Positions 1 to 7,649 of a DNA stretch of 8,963 bases are shown here, piece after piece. Under the pieces are notes generated by a model, which made no database searches, was not told the origin of the DNA, and saw nothing but the letters and a program-made list of their open reading frames with translations. The stretch's first letter is position 1; each line of letters starts with the position of its first letter. Both the position numbers and the translations under genes were made by a program. The DNA comes from Armatimonadetes bacterium RBG_19FT_COMBO_69_19 (GTDB taxonomy: Bacteria; Sysuimicrobiota; Sysuimicrobiia; Sysuimicrobiales; Kaftiobacteriaceae): positions 17,209-26,171 of the forward strand of contig MENB01000062.1 of assembly GCA_001768125.1 (NCBI GenBank), read 5' to 3'.

Positions 1-798
1 GGCGAGCGCGATGTTGATCCGCCGGAAGCGGCGGATTTTCCCGTCGGCGTAGGCGCTGTTGAGGTTCGGGAACGACCGCAGCGCCAGCGCCACGGCGCGG
101 ACGATGAAGTCGTTGACCGTGACCCGGACCCCCTCCCCGAGGCTGGTGTTGACCTGCTGGCGCGCCCGCAGCGCCTCGTCCATCGCCACCTCGGTCGTGA
201 TGTAGAAGTGCGGGACCTGCTGTTTGCTCTCCACCATGCGCCTGGCGATGGTGGCTCGCATGCGGCTGGGGGTTTCGTCGGTGGACTCCGGCCCGCCGTC
301 GACCGCGCGCGCGGGGCCCGCCGGTGATCGCGCGGCGAGGAACGCCTCGCCGTCTTCCTTGGTGATGCGCCCGTCCGGGCCCGTCCCCGGGACCCGGGCC
401 AGATCAAGGCCCTGCTCTTCCGCCATGCGCTTGGCCAGCGGCGATGCCTTGACGCGGCCGGCAGCGGCCGCGGGCGGCGTGGCTGCGGGGGCGGGGGTCC
501 GTGCCGGGGCGGGCTGCGCCGGACGAGCCGCGGGCGCGGCAGGAGTCCGCTCGACCCTGGTCCCGGGTGCCCCGATCACGGCGATCCTGGCCCCCACCGG
601 AGCACTCTGACCCTCCGGAACGACGATGTCGAGCAGGGCGCCGCTCTCCTCGGCCTCGATGTCCACGTTGACCTTGTCGGTCTCGATCTCCGCGATGGGC
701 TCGCCGGCTTTCACCGACTCGCCGACCTTCTTGCGCCACTTCAGGACCTTGCCTTCCGTCATGGCGTCGCCCATCTTCGGCATGATCACGTCGGCCAC
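1..798 (-). CDS. pdhC: Dihydrolipoamide acyltransferase (E2) of a 2-oxoacid dehydrogenase complex, 5' part
   Basis: This is the E2 core subunit, which carries the acyl group from E1 on a swinging lipoyl arm to CoA. Only the first 266 codons are present, because the gene runs off the left edge. An N-terminal lipoyl domain (residues 1-76) has the ETDKV motif with lipoyl-lysine K42. An Ala/Pro-rich linker (about 77-116) follows, typical of flexible E2 hinges. A peripheral subunit-binding domain (about 117-152) contains ASPLAKRMAEE and GTGPDGRITKED. The acyltransferase domain begins near residue 178 (SRMRATIARRM); its catalytic HxxxD motif lies beyond the window. The GTG start at 798 is chosen because the lipoyl fold begins at once (ADVIMPKMGD) and a GAGGG Shine-Dalgarno overlaps the E1 beta stop 10 bases upstream. 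It is the third gene of the operon. Substrate (pyruvate, branched-chain 2-oxoacid or acetoin) cannot be fixed from this part; pyruvate is the default. Confidence 0.95.
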   Translation of the reverse strand, partial: MADVIMPKMGDAMTEGKVLKWRKKVGESVKAGEPIAEIETDKVNVDIEAEESGALLDIVVPEGQSAPVGARIAVIGAPGTRVERTPAAPAARPAQPAPARTPAPAATPPAAAAGRVKASPLAKRMAEEQGLDLARVPGTGPDGRITKEDGEAFLAARSPAGPARAVDGGPESTDETPSRMRATIARRMVESKQQVPHFYITTEVAMDEALRARQQVNTSLGEGVRVTVNDFIVRAVALALRSFPNLNSAYADGKIRRFRRINIALA

Positions 799-808
799 GG
801 GGCTACCC

Positions 809-1789
809 TCACGAGGCGTACAGCGTTTTCTTCACGGCCCGGACGATGTCGTCTTCGTGCGGGACGGCCAGCAGTTCGAGGTTGCGGGCGTAGGGCATCG
901 GCGCGTCGGCGCCCGTGACCCGCTCGACCGGTGCGTCCAGCTCATCGAAGGCCTGCTCGTAGATCGACGCCGCGATCTCCGCGGCCGCGCCGTAGGGCCG
1001 CCACTGCTCCTGCACGACGACGGCGCGGTGGGTGCGGGCCACCGAGCCGGCGACGGTGCCTATGTCGAGCGGGCGCAGCGACCGCAGGTTGATGACCTCC
1101 GCCTGGATGCCCTCCGCGGCGAGACGGTCGGCGGCGGTGAGGGCCACGTGCAGCATGCGGCTGTAGGCGACGATGGTCACGTCGCGGCCCGCCCGCGCCA
1201 CCTCCGCCTGGCCGAAGGGCAGCGCGAAGGCCCCGTTGGGCACCTCGCCCTTCAGGCCGTACAGCGCGGCGTTCTCGAGGAAGATGACCGGATCCTTGCC
1301 CCGGATGGCGGTGCGAAGGAGTCCCCTGGCCTCAGCGGGCGTGGCCGGGGCGACCACGTACAGGCCGGGGAAGTGACCGAAGAGCGCCTCCAGGCTCTGC
1401 GAGTGCTGCGCGGAGAGCTGCACGCCGGCGCCGTTCGGGCCGCGCATCACGAGCGGCACATCTACCTGCCCGCCCGAGAAGTAGCGGACCTTCGCGGCGT
1501 TGTTCACGATCTGATCCAGGGCGAGCAGGGCGAAGTTCCAGGTCATGACCTCGACCACCGGGCGCAGGCCGAGCATGGCCATGCCCACCGCCGCGCCGAC
1601 GAACCCGAGCTCGGAGATCGGCGTGTCGATGACGCGGGTGGGGCCGTAGCGGTCGAGCAGGTCGGCGGTCACACGGAACGTGCCCTGGTAGAGGCCGATG
1701 TCCTCGCCCAGCAGGACGACCGCGCGATCACGATCCATTTCCTCGATGAGGGTGGTGCGCAGCGCCTCGCGGTAGGTGAGCTCAGGCAT
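809..1789 (-). CDS. pdhB: 2-oxoacid (pyruvate-type) dehydrogenase E1 component, beta subunit
   Basis: This protein of 326 residues is the usual length for E1 beta. With E1 alpha it forms the thiamin-diphosphate heterotetramer that decarboxylates the 2-oxoacid and acylates the E2 lipoyl group. It has the pyrimidine-binding transketolase-like domain first: GEDIG at 28-32, DTPISELGF at 55-63 with the cofactor-contacting E60, and the conserved SAQHS with H129. The C-terminal transketolase domain (about 200-326) includes DVTIVAYS and NLRSLRPLD. The ATG at 1789 is chosen because the family N-terminus (MPELTYREAL) starts there. The gene overlaps the end of E1 alpha by 8 bases (ATGCCTGA) and no good Shine-Dalgarno precedes it, so translation is probably coupled to E1 alpha. 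A longer open frame upstream to 2263 lies out of frame over E1 alpha and is not real. Confidence 0.97.
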   Translation of the reverse strand: MPELTYREALRTTLIEEMDRDRAVVLLGEDIGLYQGTFRVTADLLDRYGPTRVIDTPISELGFVGAAVGMAMLGLRPVVEVMTWNFALLALDQIVNNAAKVRYFSGGQVDVPLVMRGPNGAGVQLSAQHSQSLEALFGHFPGLYVVAPATPAEARGLLRTAIRGKDPVIFLENAALYGLKGEVPNGAFALPFGQAEVARAGRDVTIVAYSRMLHVALTAADRLAAEGIQAEVINLRSLRPLDIGTVAGSVARTHRAVVVQEQWRPYGAAAEIAASIYEQAFDELDAPVERVTGADAPMPYARNLELLAVPHEDDIVRAVKKTLYAS

Positions 1790-2816
1790 GGATGTCGGCG
1801 TCGAGGTCGGTGGCCGGCGGCTCCGGGCTCTCCTCCGCGAACCGCACGGCTTCTGCGATGGCCCGTTCCGCCTCCTCATGGATCCGCGCGACGTCCGCAT
1901 CGGAGAGCAGCGCCGCCTTGCGTAGTTGCCGCTCCAGGATGAGGATGGGATCGCGGCCCCGCGCCTGCGAGACCTCGTCCTTCGGACGGTAGGGCTGGAA
2001 CAGATCGGCCGCGCCGTGACCAGCGAAGCGGTAGGTGAGCATCTCCACGGCATGGGGCCGTCCGGTGCTGCGCACGCGCTCGATCGCCCGCCGGGCCAGA
2101 GCCCGGACGGCGAGGAAATCCATGCCGTCGGCGCGTTCGTGGTCGATGGCATAGGCCGCGAAGCGCGACGCCAGATCGGCCACGGCCGAGGCGCGGCTGA
2201 CCGACGTGCCCATCCCGTACTGGTTGTTCTCGACGATGTAGACGATGGGGCACAATCCATCACGGCCCCACAGCCCGGCCATGTTCGCCGGCTCGTGGAA
2301 CGCGCCGCTGTTCATCGCGCCGTCCCCGAGGAAGCACAGGCAGACGCGGTCGGTCCCGGAGTACCGCAGGGCGTACGCGGCGCCGGTGGCGAGCGGGATG
2401 TGGCCGCCGACGATGCCGTACCCGCCGTAGAACCCACGCGAGACGTCGAAGAGGTGCATCGATCCGCCCTTGCCCTTGGCCAGCCCTGTCGCCTTGCCGA
2501 AGAGCTCGGCCATCACCGCGCCCGGCGGGGAGCCCCGCAGCAGGGCGTGGGCGTGGTCGCGGTACGCGGTGAAGAAGATGTCGTCGCTGCGCAGCTCGGC
2601 GAGCCAGCCCGCGGCAACCGCTTCCTGCCCGGTGTAGACGTGGAGGTAGCCGCCGATCTTGCCCCGGCGGAACGCGCGCTCGGCCTCGTCCTCGAAACGC
2701 CGCGCGAGCACCATCCCCGCGTACCAGCGCACGGCGTCGCGCAGTTCCGCGGGGGCCGCGCCGTCCTTGGTCACGGGCTGGGTCGCGCGCGCCTGCGCGC
2801 GGGACGTCTCTGCCAT
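1782..2816 (-). CDS. pdhA: 2-oxoacid (pyruvate-type) dehydrogenase E1 component, alpha subunit
   Basis: This 344-residue protein is typical in size for E1 alpha, the subunit that holds the diphosphate and Mg2+ of thiamin diphosphate. The E1 landmarks appear in order: YTGQEAVAAG (61-70), YRDHAHALLRG (85-94), KGKGGSMHLFD (114-124), GFYGGYGIVGGHIPLATG (128-145), and the cofactor motif GDGAMN (164-169) through ENNQYGM (196-202). The FYGG and GGSMH segments fit pyruvate or branched-chain E1 better than acetoin E1. The loop after YRF reads AGHGAADLF, where most relatives have GHSxxDP, so the conserved serine is glycine (G268). The ATG at 2816 has a GAGGGTG Shine-Dalgarno at 2832-2826 with 9-base spacing. 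A far longer reading frame continues upstream antisense to the deaminase and is rejected. First gene of the E1 alpha-E1 beta-E2 operon; the first 18 or so residues are low-conservation and polar. Confidence 0.97.
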   Translation of the reverse strand: MAETSRAQARATQPVTKDGAAPAELRDAVRWYAGMVLARRFEDEAERAFRRGKIGGYLHVYTGQEAVAAGWLAELRSDDIFFTAYRDHAHALLRGSPPGAVMAELFGKATGLAKGKGGSMHLFDVSRGFYGGYGIVGGHIPLATGAAYALRYSGTDRVCLCFLGDGAMNSGAFHEPANMAGLWGRDGLCPIVYIVENNQYGMGTSVSRASAVADLASRFAAYAIDHERADGMDFLAVRALARRAIERVRSTGRPHAVEMLTYRFAGHGAADLFQPYRPKDEVSQARGRDPILILERQLRKAALLSDADVARIHEEAERAIAEAVRFAEESPEPPATDLDADIHA

Positions 2817-2865
2817 GTCGTGGATCACCCTCGATGGATGCCCAAAACGATGCCATAATACTAGC
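2817..2865. promoter_or_regulatory. Divergent promoter region between the dehydrogenase operon and the small ORF-deaminase pair
   Basis: The 49-bp gap contains an AT-rich island (about 2843-2863) in otherwise GC-rich sequence. On the plus strand an extended -10 element, TGC-CATAAT, spans 2851-2859, six bases before the ATG at 2866. On the minus strand TGC-TAGTAT reads from 2866 to 2858 and could serve the dehydrogenase operon, giving a leader of roughly 35 bases that carries its Shine-Dalgarno. ATGC (2850-2853) and GCAT (2864-2867) arms bracket the overlapping -10 elements and could be a small operator. No convincing -35 box is seen in either direction. The promoter assignment is inferred from sequence only. 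Confidence 0.5.
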
Positions 2866-3051
2866 ATGAAGCCGCCGGTCTCCTCCAGCCGCGACGTCCT
2901 CGAGCGCATGCTCGCCAGAGTGGAGGAGATGCGCCGCGCCCTCGCGGAGACGGCCGGTGCCGTGGACGAGGGCGACGTCGACGTCGCGCGGGCCACGGCG
3001 GCGCTCGACGACCTGGAGCGCCGCGTGCGGCGGATGCTGGAGCGCGCATGA
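2866..3051 (+). CDS. Small charged helical protein of unknown function, coupled to the deaminase
   Basis: This 61-residue protein is not recognised. After a short Ser/Pro-containing start it is almost wholly charged and amphipathic (LERMLARVEEMRRALAET, then LDDLERRVRRMLERA), with heptad-like leucines in two segments joined by an acidic GDVDVA stretch. It is likely two helices or a short coiled coil. It has no membrane segment, signal peptide or cysteines. Its stop overlaps the start of the deaminase gene as ATGA (3048-3051), which argues for a real, translationally coupled gene. The ATG at 2866 has no Shine-Dalgarno, but it lies six bases after a CATAAT -10 element, so it may be translated from a leaderless mRNA. 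An in-frame upstream extension exists but runs antisense into E1 alpha and is not favoured. It resembles small helical proteins such as exonuclease VII small subunit only in general character. Confidence 0.7.
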   Translation: MKPPVSSSRDVLERMLARVEEMRRALAETAGAVDEGDVDVARATAALDDLERRVRRMLERA

Positions 3052-4064
3052 CGGTGCCGGCCCCCGAGGCGATCCGCGCGCTGCCGAAGGTCGAGCTGCA
3101 TCTGCACCTCGAGACATCGCTGCGCCTGCGCCGCCTCGCCGAGCGCCGTGATGCGGAGATAGACGACGTGCCGGCGCTCATCGCCGACCCCTCGAAGTTC
3201 ACCGGCTACGACCGACTGCGCCGCATGCGGTATGCGACGCGCGCCGGCCGGGTGCCCGATGCGCTGTACACCGCGGAGAACATCGAGGAGATCACGTTCG
3301 AGCTCCTCTTGGAAGCCGCCGCACACGAGCTGAAGTACGTCGAGGTACGCGTCGGCGGCCGTCGCGGCTTCCAGTTGCTCGGGACACCCCGGCTGCTGGA
3401 GGCCATGGCGCGGGCCCGCGAACGGGCGGCCGCGCGATTCGGCATCCGGAGCGGCGTGATCGTGACGATTGTGCGCGAGCGCGGGCCGGAGGAAGCGGAG
3501 CAGCGGGTGCGCGAGGCGGTACGCTGCCGCGACTGCGGGGTGGTGGGAGTGGACCTCGCCGGCGACGAGGAGAACTATCCGCCCGGGATCTTCTCCCGGC
3601 CGCTCAGTCTGGCCCGCGAGGCGGGGCTCGGCGTCACCGCGCATGCCGGCGAGTTCGCCGGCCCCAGCTCGATCTGGACCGCGATCTACCAGCTGGGGGC
3701 GACCCGCATCGGACACGGCATCCGCGCCGTCGAGGACCCGGCGCTGCTGGACCACCTCCGCGAGCACCGCATCACGCTGGAGATCTGCCCTACCAGCAAC
3801 TTGCGCCTCGGCCTCGTCCCCTCGCTCGCCTCCCACCCGCTGCGGCGGCTGATCGAGCACGGCGTGCCGGTGACGATCAACAGCGACGATCCGATGCTGC
3901 TCGACACCGACATCTCGCGGGAGATCGCGCTCGTGGCCCAGGCTCTGGCCCTCCAGGACGGCGCGCTCACCCGCTTCATGGCCGCGGCCGCCCGGGCCGC
4001 CTTCCTTCCCGACGCCGAGCGCCGCGATCTCGAGCGGACGGTCGGCGTCGCCCCCGCCCGTTGA
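3048..4064 (+). CDS. add: Adenosine deaminase family metal-dependent hydrolase
   Basis: This 338-residue amidohydrolase probably deaminates adenosine or a related 6-aminopurine nucleoside in the cytoplasm. The ADA-type zinc site is intact: HLH (H18, H20), HAGE (H199, with catalytic E202), GHG (H223) and SDDP (D280, D281). VGVDLAGDE (166-174) is the usual substrate-side loop. Length is near the family norm. The first motif reads HLHLETS rather than the common HLDGS or HLEGS. Glutamate (E22) in place of the typical ADA aspartate is found in related subfamilies such as adenine or aminodeoxyfutalosine deaminases, and Thr23 replaces a normally conserved glycine, so substrate is uncertain. The ATG at 3048 overlaps the stop of the small upstream ORF, implying coupled translation. 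The stop codon overlaps the -35 box proposed for the suf operon, and no terminator hairpin follows, so some read-through into suf is possible. Confidence 0.9.
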   Translation: MTVPAPEAIRALPKVELHLHLETSLRLRRLAERRDAEIDDVPALIADPSKFTGYDRLRRMRYATRAGRVPDALYTAENIEEITFELLLEAAAHELKYVEVRVGGRRGFQLLGTPRLLEAMARARERAAARFGIRSGVIVTIVRERGPEEAEQRVREAVRCRDCGVVGVDLAGDEENYPPGIFSRPLSLAREAGLGVTAHAGEFAGPSSIWTAIYQLGATRIGHGIRAVEDPALLDHLREHRITLEICPTSNLRLGLVPSLASHPLRRLIEHGVPVTINSDDPMLLDTDISREIALVAQALALQDGALTRFMAAAARAAFLPDAERRDLERTVGVAPAR

Positions 4065-4089
4065 CACCCACCGGGACTGATGCCACAAT
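4061..4089 (+). promoter_or_regulatory. Candidate sigma-70-type promoter of the suf operon
   Basis: A perfect -35 hexamer TTGACA (4061-4066) overlaps the deaminase stop codon. It is followed after exactly 17 bases by a -10-like CACAAT (4084-4089, four of six matches). Transcription would start near 4096, giving a leader of about 48 bases before sufC that contains the inverted repeat at 4109-4121. A second TTGACT at 4107-4112 has no properly spaced -10. Inference from sequence only. Confidence 0.55.
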
Positions 4090-4102
4090 TGGCCTGGAGT
4101 GA

Positions 4103-4127
4103 TTTGTTGACTGAATTAGTCCAGAAT
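4103..4127 (+). promoter_or_regulatory. Putative Rrf2-family (IscR type 1-like) operator
   Basis: The inverted repeat GACT-GAATT-AGTC (4109-4121) matches the 13-base core GACTRWWWYAGTC of the E. coli IscR type 1 site at every position. Over the full 25-base consensus I count 21 agreements, with two mismatches in each flank. Type 1 sites are bound by the [2Fe-2S] form of IscR, so occupancy would report Fe-S sufficiency. The site lies 17 bases upstream of sufC and downstream of the candidate start of transcription, where a bound regulator would block RNA polymerase. The regulator gene is not in the window. Confidence 0.6.
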
Positions 4128-4132
4128 TATCC

Positions 4133-4146
4133 AGGGGGATTTCGTG
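4133..4146 (+). promoter_or_regulatory. Ribosome binding site and GTG start of sufC
   Basis: AGGGGGAT (4133-4140) lies just before GTG (4144-4146), with about five bases between the G-run and the start. This supports GTG as the initiator; the resulting N-terminus, MADLEIKDL, matches where SufC proteins normally begin. Confidence 0.8.
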
Positions 4147-4974
4147 GCTGATCTGGAGATCAAGGATCTCACCGTCCAGGTGGAGGACAAGGTCATCCTG
4201 AAGGGCGCCAACCTCGCCCTCAGCAAGGGTGAGATCCACGCCCTGATGGGCCCGAACGGCTCCGGCAAATCCACCCTGGCCAACGTGCTCATGGGGAACC
4301 CCTTCTACCAGGTCGTGAAGGGCGAGGTCCTGTACAAGGGGGAGGACCTGCTGGGGATGAGCCCCGACGAGCGCGCCCGCAAGGGCCTGTTCATCGCCTT
4401 CCAGTACCCGGTGAGCATCCCCGGCGTGACGATGGCGAGCTTCCTGCGCACGGCGGTCTCCGCCCGCCGCGGCTACGAGAAGGAGCTCATGCCGGTCGGG
4501 GAGTTTCAGAAGCTGCTCAAGCAGAAGATGGAGGAGCTCAAGATCGAGCCGTCCATCGTCACCCGCTACGTCAACGAAGGGTTCAGCGGCGGCGAAAAGA
4601 AGCGCGCGGAGATCCTGCAGATGGCGCTGCTCGAGCCGGAGATCGCGATCATGGACGAGACCGACTCCGGGCTGGACATCGACTCGGTGAAGATCGTCAG
4701 CGAAGGCGTGACCCGGATGTACGAGCGCGCCCGCGGGCAGATGGGGATCCTCGTCATCACCCACTACTCGCGCATCCTGCACTTCATCAAGCCGTCCTTC
4801 GTGCACGTGATGTTCGACGGCCGGTTCGTCGTCTCGGGCGGTCCCGAGCTGGCCGAGGAGCTCGAGCAGACCGGGTACGAGGGGATCAAGGCGCAGTTCG
4901 AGGTCATCGCGGCCGAGGTCGCGCACGAGGGCGCCGTCCGCCGCGCCGGCAAGGTCTTCTGGGTCGTGCACTAA
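4144..4974 (+). CDS. sufC: Fe-S cluster assembly ATPase SufC
   Basis: SufC is the ABC-type ATPase that binds the SufB-SufD scaffold and drives the conformational change needed for cluster assembly; it is cytosolic, not a transporter. The 276-residue product has Walker [10 protein letters not shown] (36-44), Q-loop AFQYP (Q87), signature FSGGEKKR (147-154), Walker B with EIAIMDE (166-172, catalytic E172), D-loop SGLD (175-178) and the switch histidine in VITHYSR (H207). The FSGGEKKR signature and the H-loop VITHY are characteristic of SufC rather than transporter ATPases. It is about 28 residues longer than E. coli SufC; the extra sequence follows the usual terminal GYE motif (244-246) and ends in hydrophobic FWVVH. 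It is first in the suf operon, downstream of the operator-like repeat, and 17 bases upstream of sufB. Confidence 0.98.
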   Translation: MADLEIKDLTVQVEDKVILKGANLALSKGEIHALMGPNGSGKSTLANVLMGNPFYQVVKGEVLYKGEDLLGMSPDERARKGLFIAFQYPVSIPGVTMASFLRTAVSARRGYEKELMPVGEFQKLLKQKMEELKIEPSIVTRYVNEGFSGGEKKRAEILQMALLEPEIAIMDETDSGLDIDSVKIVSEGVTRMYERARGQMGILVITHYSRILHFIKPSFVHVMFDGRFVVSGGPELAEELEQTGYEGIKAQFEVIAAEVAHEGAVRRAGKVFWVVH

Positions 4975-4980
4975 GAGATC

Positions 4981-4991
4981 AGGAGGATACC

Positions 4992-4994
<3 letters not shown>
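4981..4994 (+). promoter_or_regulatory. Strong Shine-Dalgarno and GTG start of sufB
   Basis: A perfect AGGAGG (4981-4986) lies five bases upstream of GTG (4992-4994), the best ribosome binding site in the window. It fixes the sufB start at GTG and suggests that SufB is made at a high level relative to its neighbours. Confidence 0.85.
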
Positions 4995-6398
<1,404 letters not shown>

Positions 6399-6405
6399 AG
6401 CTGGC

Positions 6406-7629
6406 ATGGCCCTGACGCAGCCGCTGTCCCTCAGCCGCGCCGCGGTCGAGGCCCTCTCGGAACGCCTGAGCGAACCCCGCTGGATGCGGGAGTTCCGGCT
6501 CCGCGCACTCGAGACGGCTGAGGCGCTGCCCATGCCCACGACCTCGAATGAGGAGTGGCGCCGGACCGATCTCAGCGGCCTGGATCTCTCGGCCCTGCGT
6601 CCCGACCCCGAGGTGGTGAGCGGGCCCGCTGCGGCCCCGGCGCTGCCGCAGGGTGTGATCTTCACGAGTCTGCCCGCGGCGATGCGCGACCATCCCGACC
6701 TCGTCCGCGAGTACTTCATGCGCCCGTGCGTGCGGCCCGACGAGTCCAAATTCCGGGCGCTGCACGGGGCCTTCTGGACCGGGGGCACTTTCCTCTACGT
6801 CCCCGAGGGCGTGGAGGTGGCCGTCCCGCTCGGGAGCAGCGCCTGGATCCAGTCCGCGGGCGTGGCCCTGTTTCCCCACACCCTGATCGTCGCGGAGCCG
6901 GGCAGCCGCGTCACCCTGCTCGATGATTTCGGCTCCATGGCCGGGCCCTGGAACGCCTTCGTGGATGCCGTGGTCGAGCTCATCGTGAAGGACGGCGCGA
7001 CGGTGCGGTACATGTCCCGGCAGGACTGGCTCGCCGCGGTCACCGAGGTCGGCATCGTGCGGGGCCGCATCGGACGCGACGCCGCGCTGCACACCCTGAT
7101 CGTCGCCTTCGGCGGTCAGGTCGTGAAGCGGAACGTCGAGTCCCTGCTCGAAGGCCCGGGCGGCAGCTCCGAGATGCTGGGATTGGTCTTCGGCCACAAC
7201 GGACAGCACTTCGACGTGCACACCCTGCAGGAGCACCGCGCCCCACACACGTTCAGCGATCTCCTCTACAAGAACGCGGTGAAGGACCATGCCCGCTCGG
7301 TCTTCTCGGGGATGATCCGGGTCCACCCGGGCGCGCAGAAGACGAACGCCTTCCAGGCCAACCGCAACCTGATCCTCTCCGGCGGCGCGAAGGCCGACTC
7401 CATCCCGAACCTGGAGATCATGGCCAACGATCTGCGCTGCACGCACGGCTCGGCGACGAGCCGCCTCAACGAGGAGCACCTGTTCTACCTGATGAGCCGG
7501 GGGCTGCGTCGCGTCGACGCGGTGCGCATGGTCGTGGAAGGATTCTTCGCCGAGGTGCTGGATCGCGTGCCGCTGCCCGACGTGCGCACGGCGCTGCAGC
7601 AGGACGTCGATCGCAAGATGGTACAATAA
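6406..7629 (+). CDS. sufD: Fe-S cluster assembly protein SufD
   Basis: SufD is a paralogue of SufB and forms the SufB-SufD heterodimer on which SufC acts. The 407-residue product has an N-terminal helical region with MREFRLRALE, then the beta-helix core and the C-terminal segment PNLEIMANDLRCTHGSA (334-350). H347 in the CTHG motif matches E. coli SufD H360, which is implicated in cluster assembly. As expected for SufD, it has no equivalent of the SufB EGCTAP cysteine. Shared ancestry with SufB is visible in HPDLVREYF (96-104) and LFYLMSRG (359-366). The ATG at 6406 lies 7 bases after the sufB stop with only a weak GGGTAAAG-type site, so initiation probably relies on ribosomes finishing sufB. 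Confidence 0.97.
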   Translation: MALTQPLSLSRAAVEALSERLSEPRWMREFRLRALETAEALPMPTTSNEEWRRTDLSGLDLSALRPDPEVVSGPAAAPALPQGVIFTSLPAAMRDHPDLVREYFMRPCVRPDESKFRALHGAFWTGGTFLYVPEGVEVAVPLGSSAWIQSAGVALFPHTLIVAEPGSRVTLLDDFGSMAGPWNAFVDAVVELIVKDGATVRYMSRQDWLAAVTEVGIVRGRIGRDAALHTLIVAFGGQVVKRNVESLLEGPGGSSEMLGLVFGHNGQHFDVHTLQEHRAPHTFSDLLYKNAVKDHARSVFSGMIRVHPGAQKTNAFQANRNLILSGGAKADSIPNLEIMANDLRCTHGSATSRLNEEHLFYLMSRGLRRVDAVRMVVEGFFAEVLDRVPLPDVRTALQQDVDRKMVQ

Positions 7630-7634
7630 GCGCG

Positions 7635-7649
7635 GGCGGAAATGTGATG
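7635..7649 (+). promoter_or_regulatory. Start region of the Rieske gene (ATG preferred over an adjacent GTG)
   Basis: GGCGGA (7635-7640) is a moderate Shine-Dalgarno. In-frame GTG (7644) and ATG (7647) are adjacent. Spacing is three bases to GTG and six to ATG, so ATG is preferred; the choice changes the protein by one residue. Confidence 0.6.

Noticed and set aside
626..1942. Long plus-strand open frame antisense to the E1 genes
   Set aside because: It lies opposite clearly conserved E1 beta and E1 alpha. Its translation is rich in Arg, Gly and His without family motifs, as expected for an antisense frame in GC-rich DNA.
1787..2263. E1 beta as a longer protein starting at 2263
   Set aside because: The added N-terminus is an out-of-frame reading of E1 alpha. 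E1 beta proteins begin with sequence like MPELTYREAL, found at 1789.
2817..4088. Upstream extension of the E1 alpha reading frame across the deaminase gene
   Set aside because: E1 alpha homology starts after the ATG at 2816, which has its own Shine-Dalgarno. The extension is antisense to a well-supported deaminase and shows no domain.
4082..4093. GCCA...TGGC symmetry after the deaminase gene as a terminator
   Set aside because: The arms are only four bases with an imperfect centre and no T-run, too weak for a terminator. It coincides with the candidate -10 of the suf promoter.
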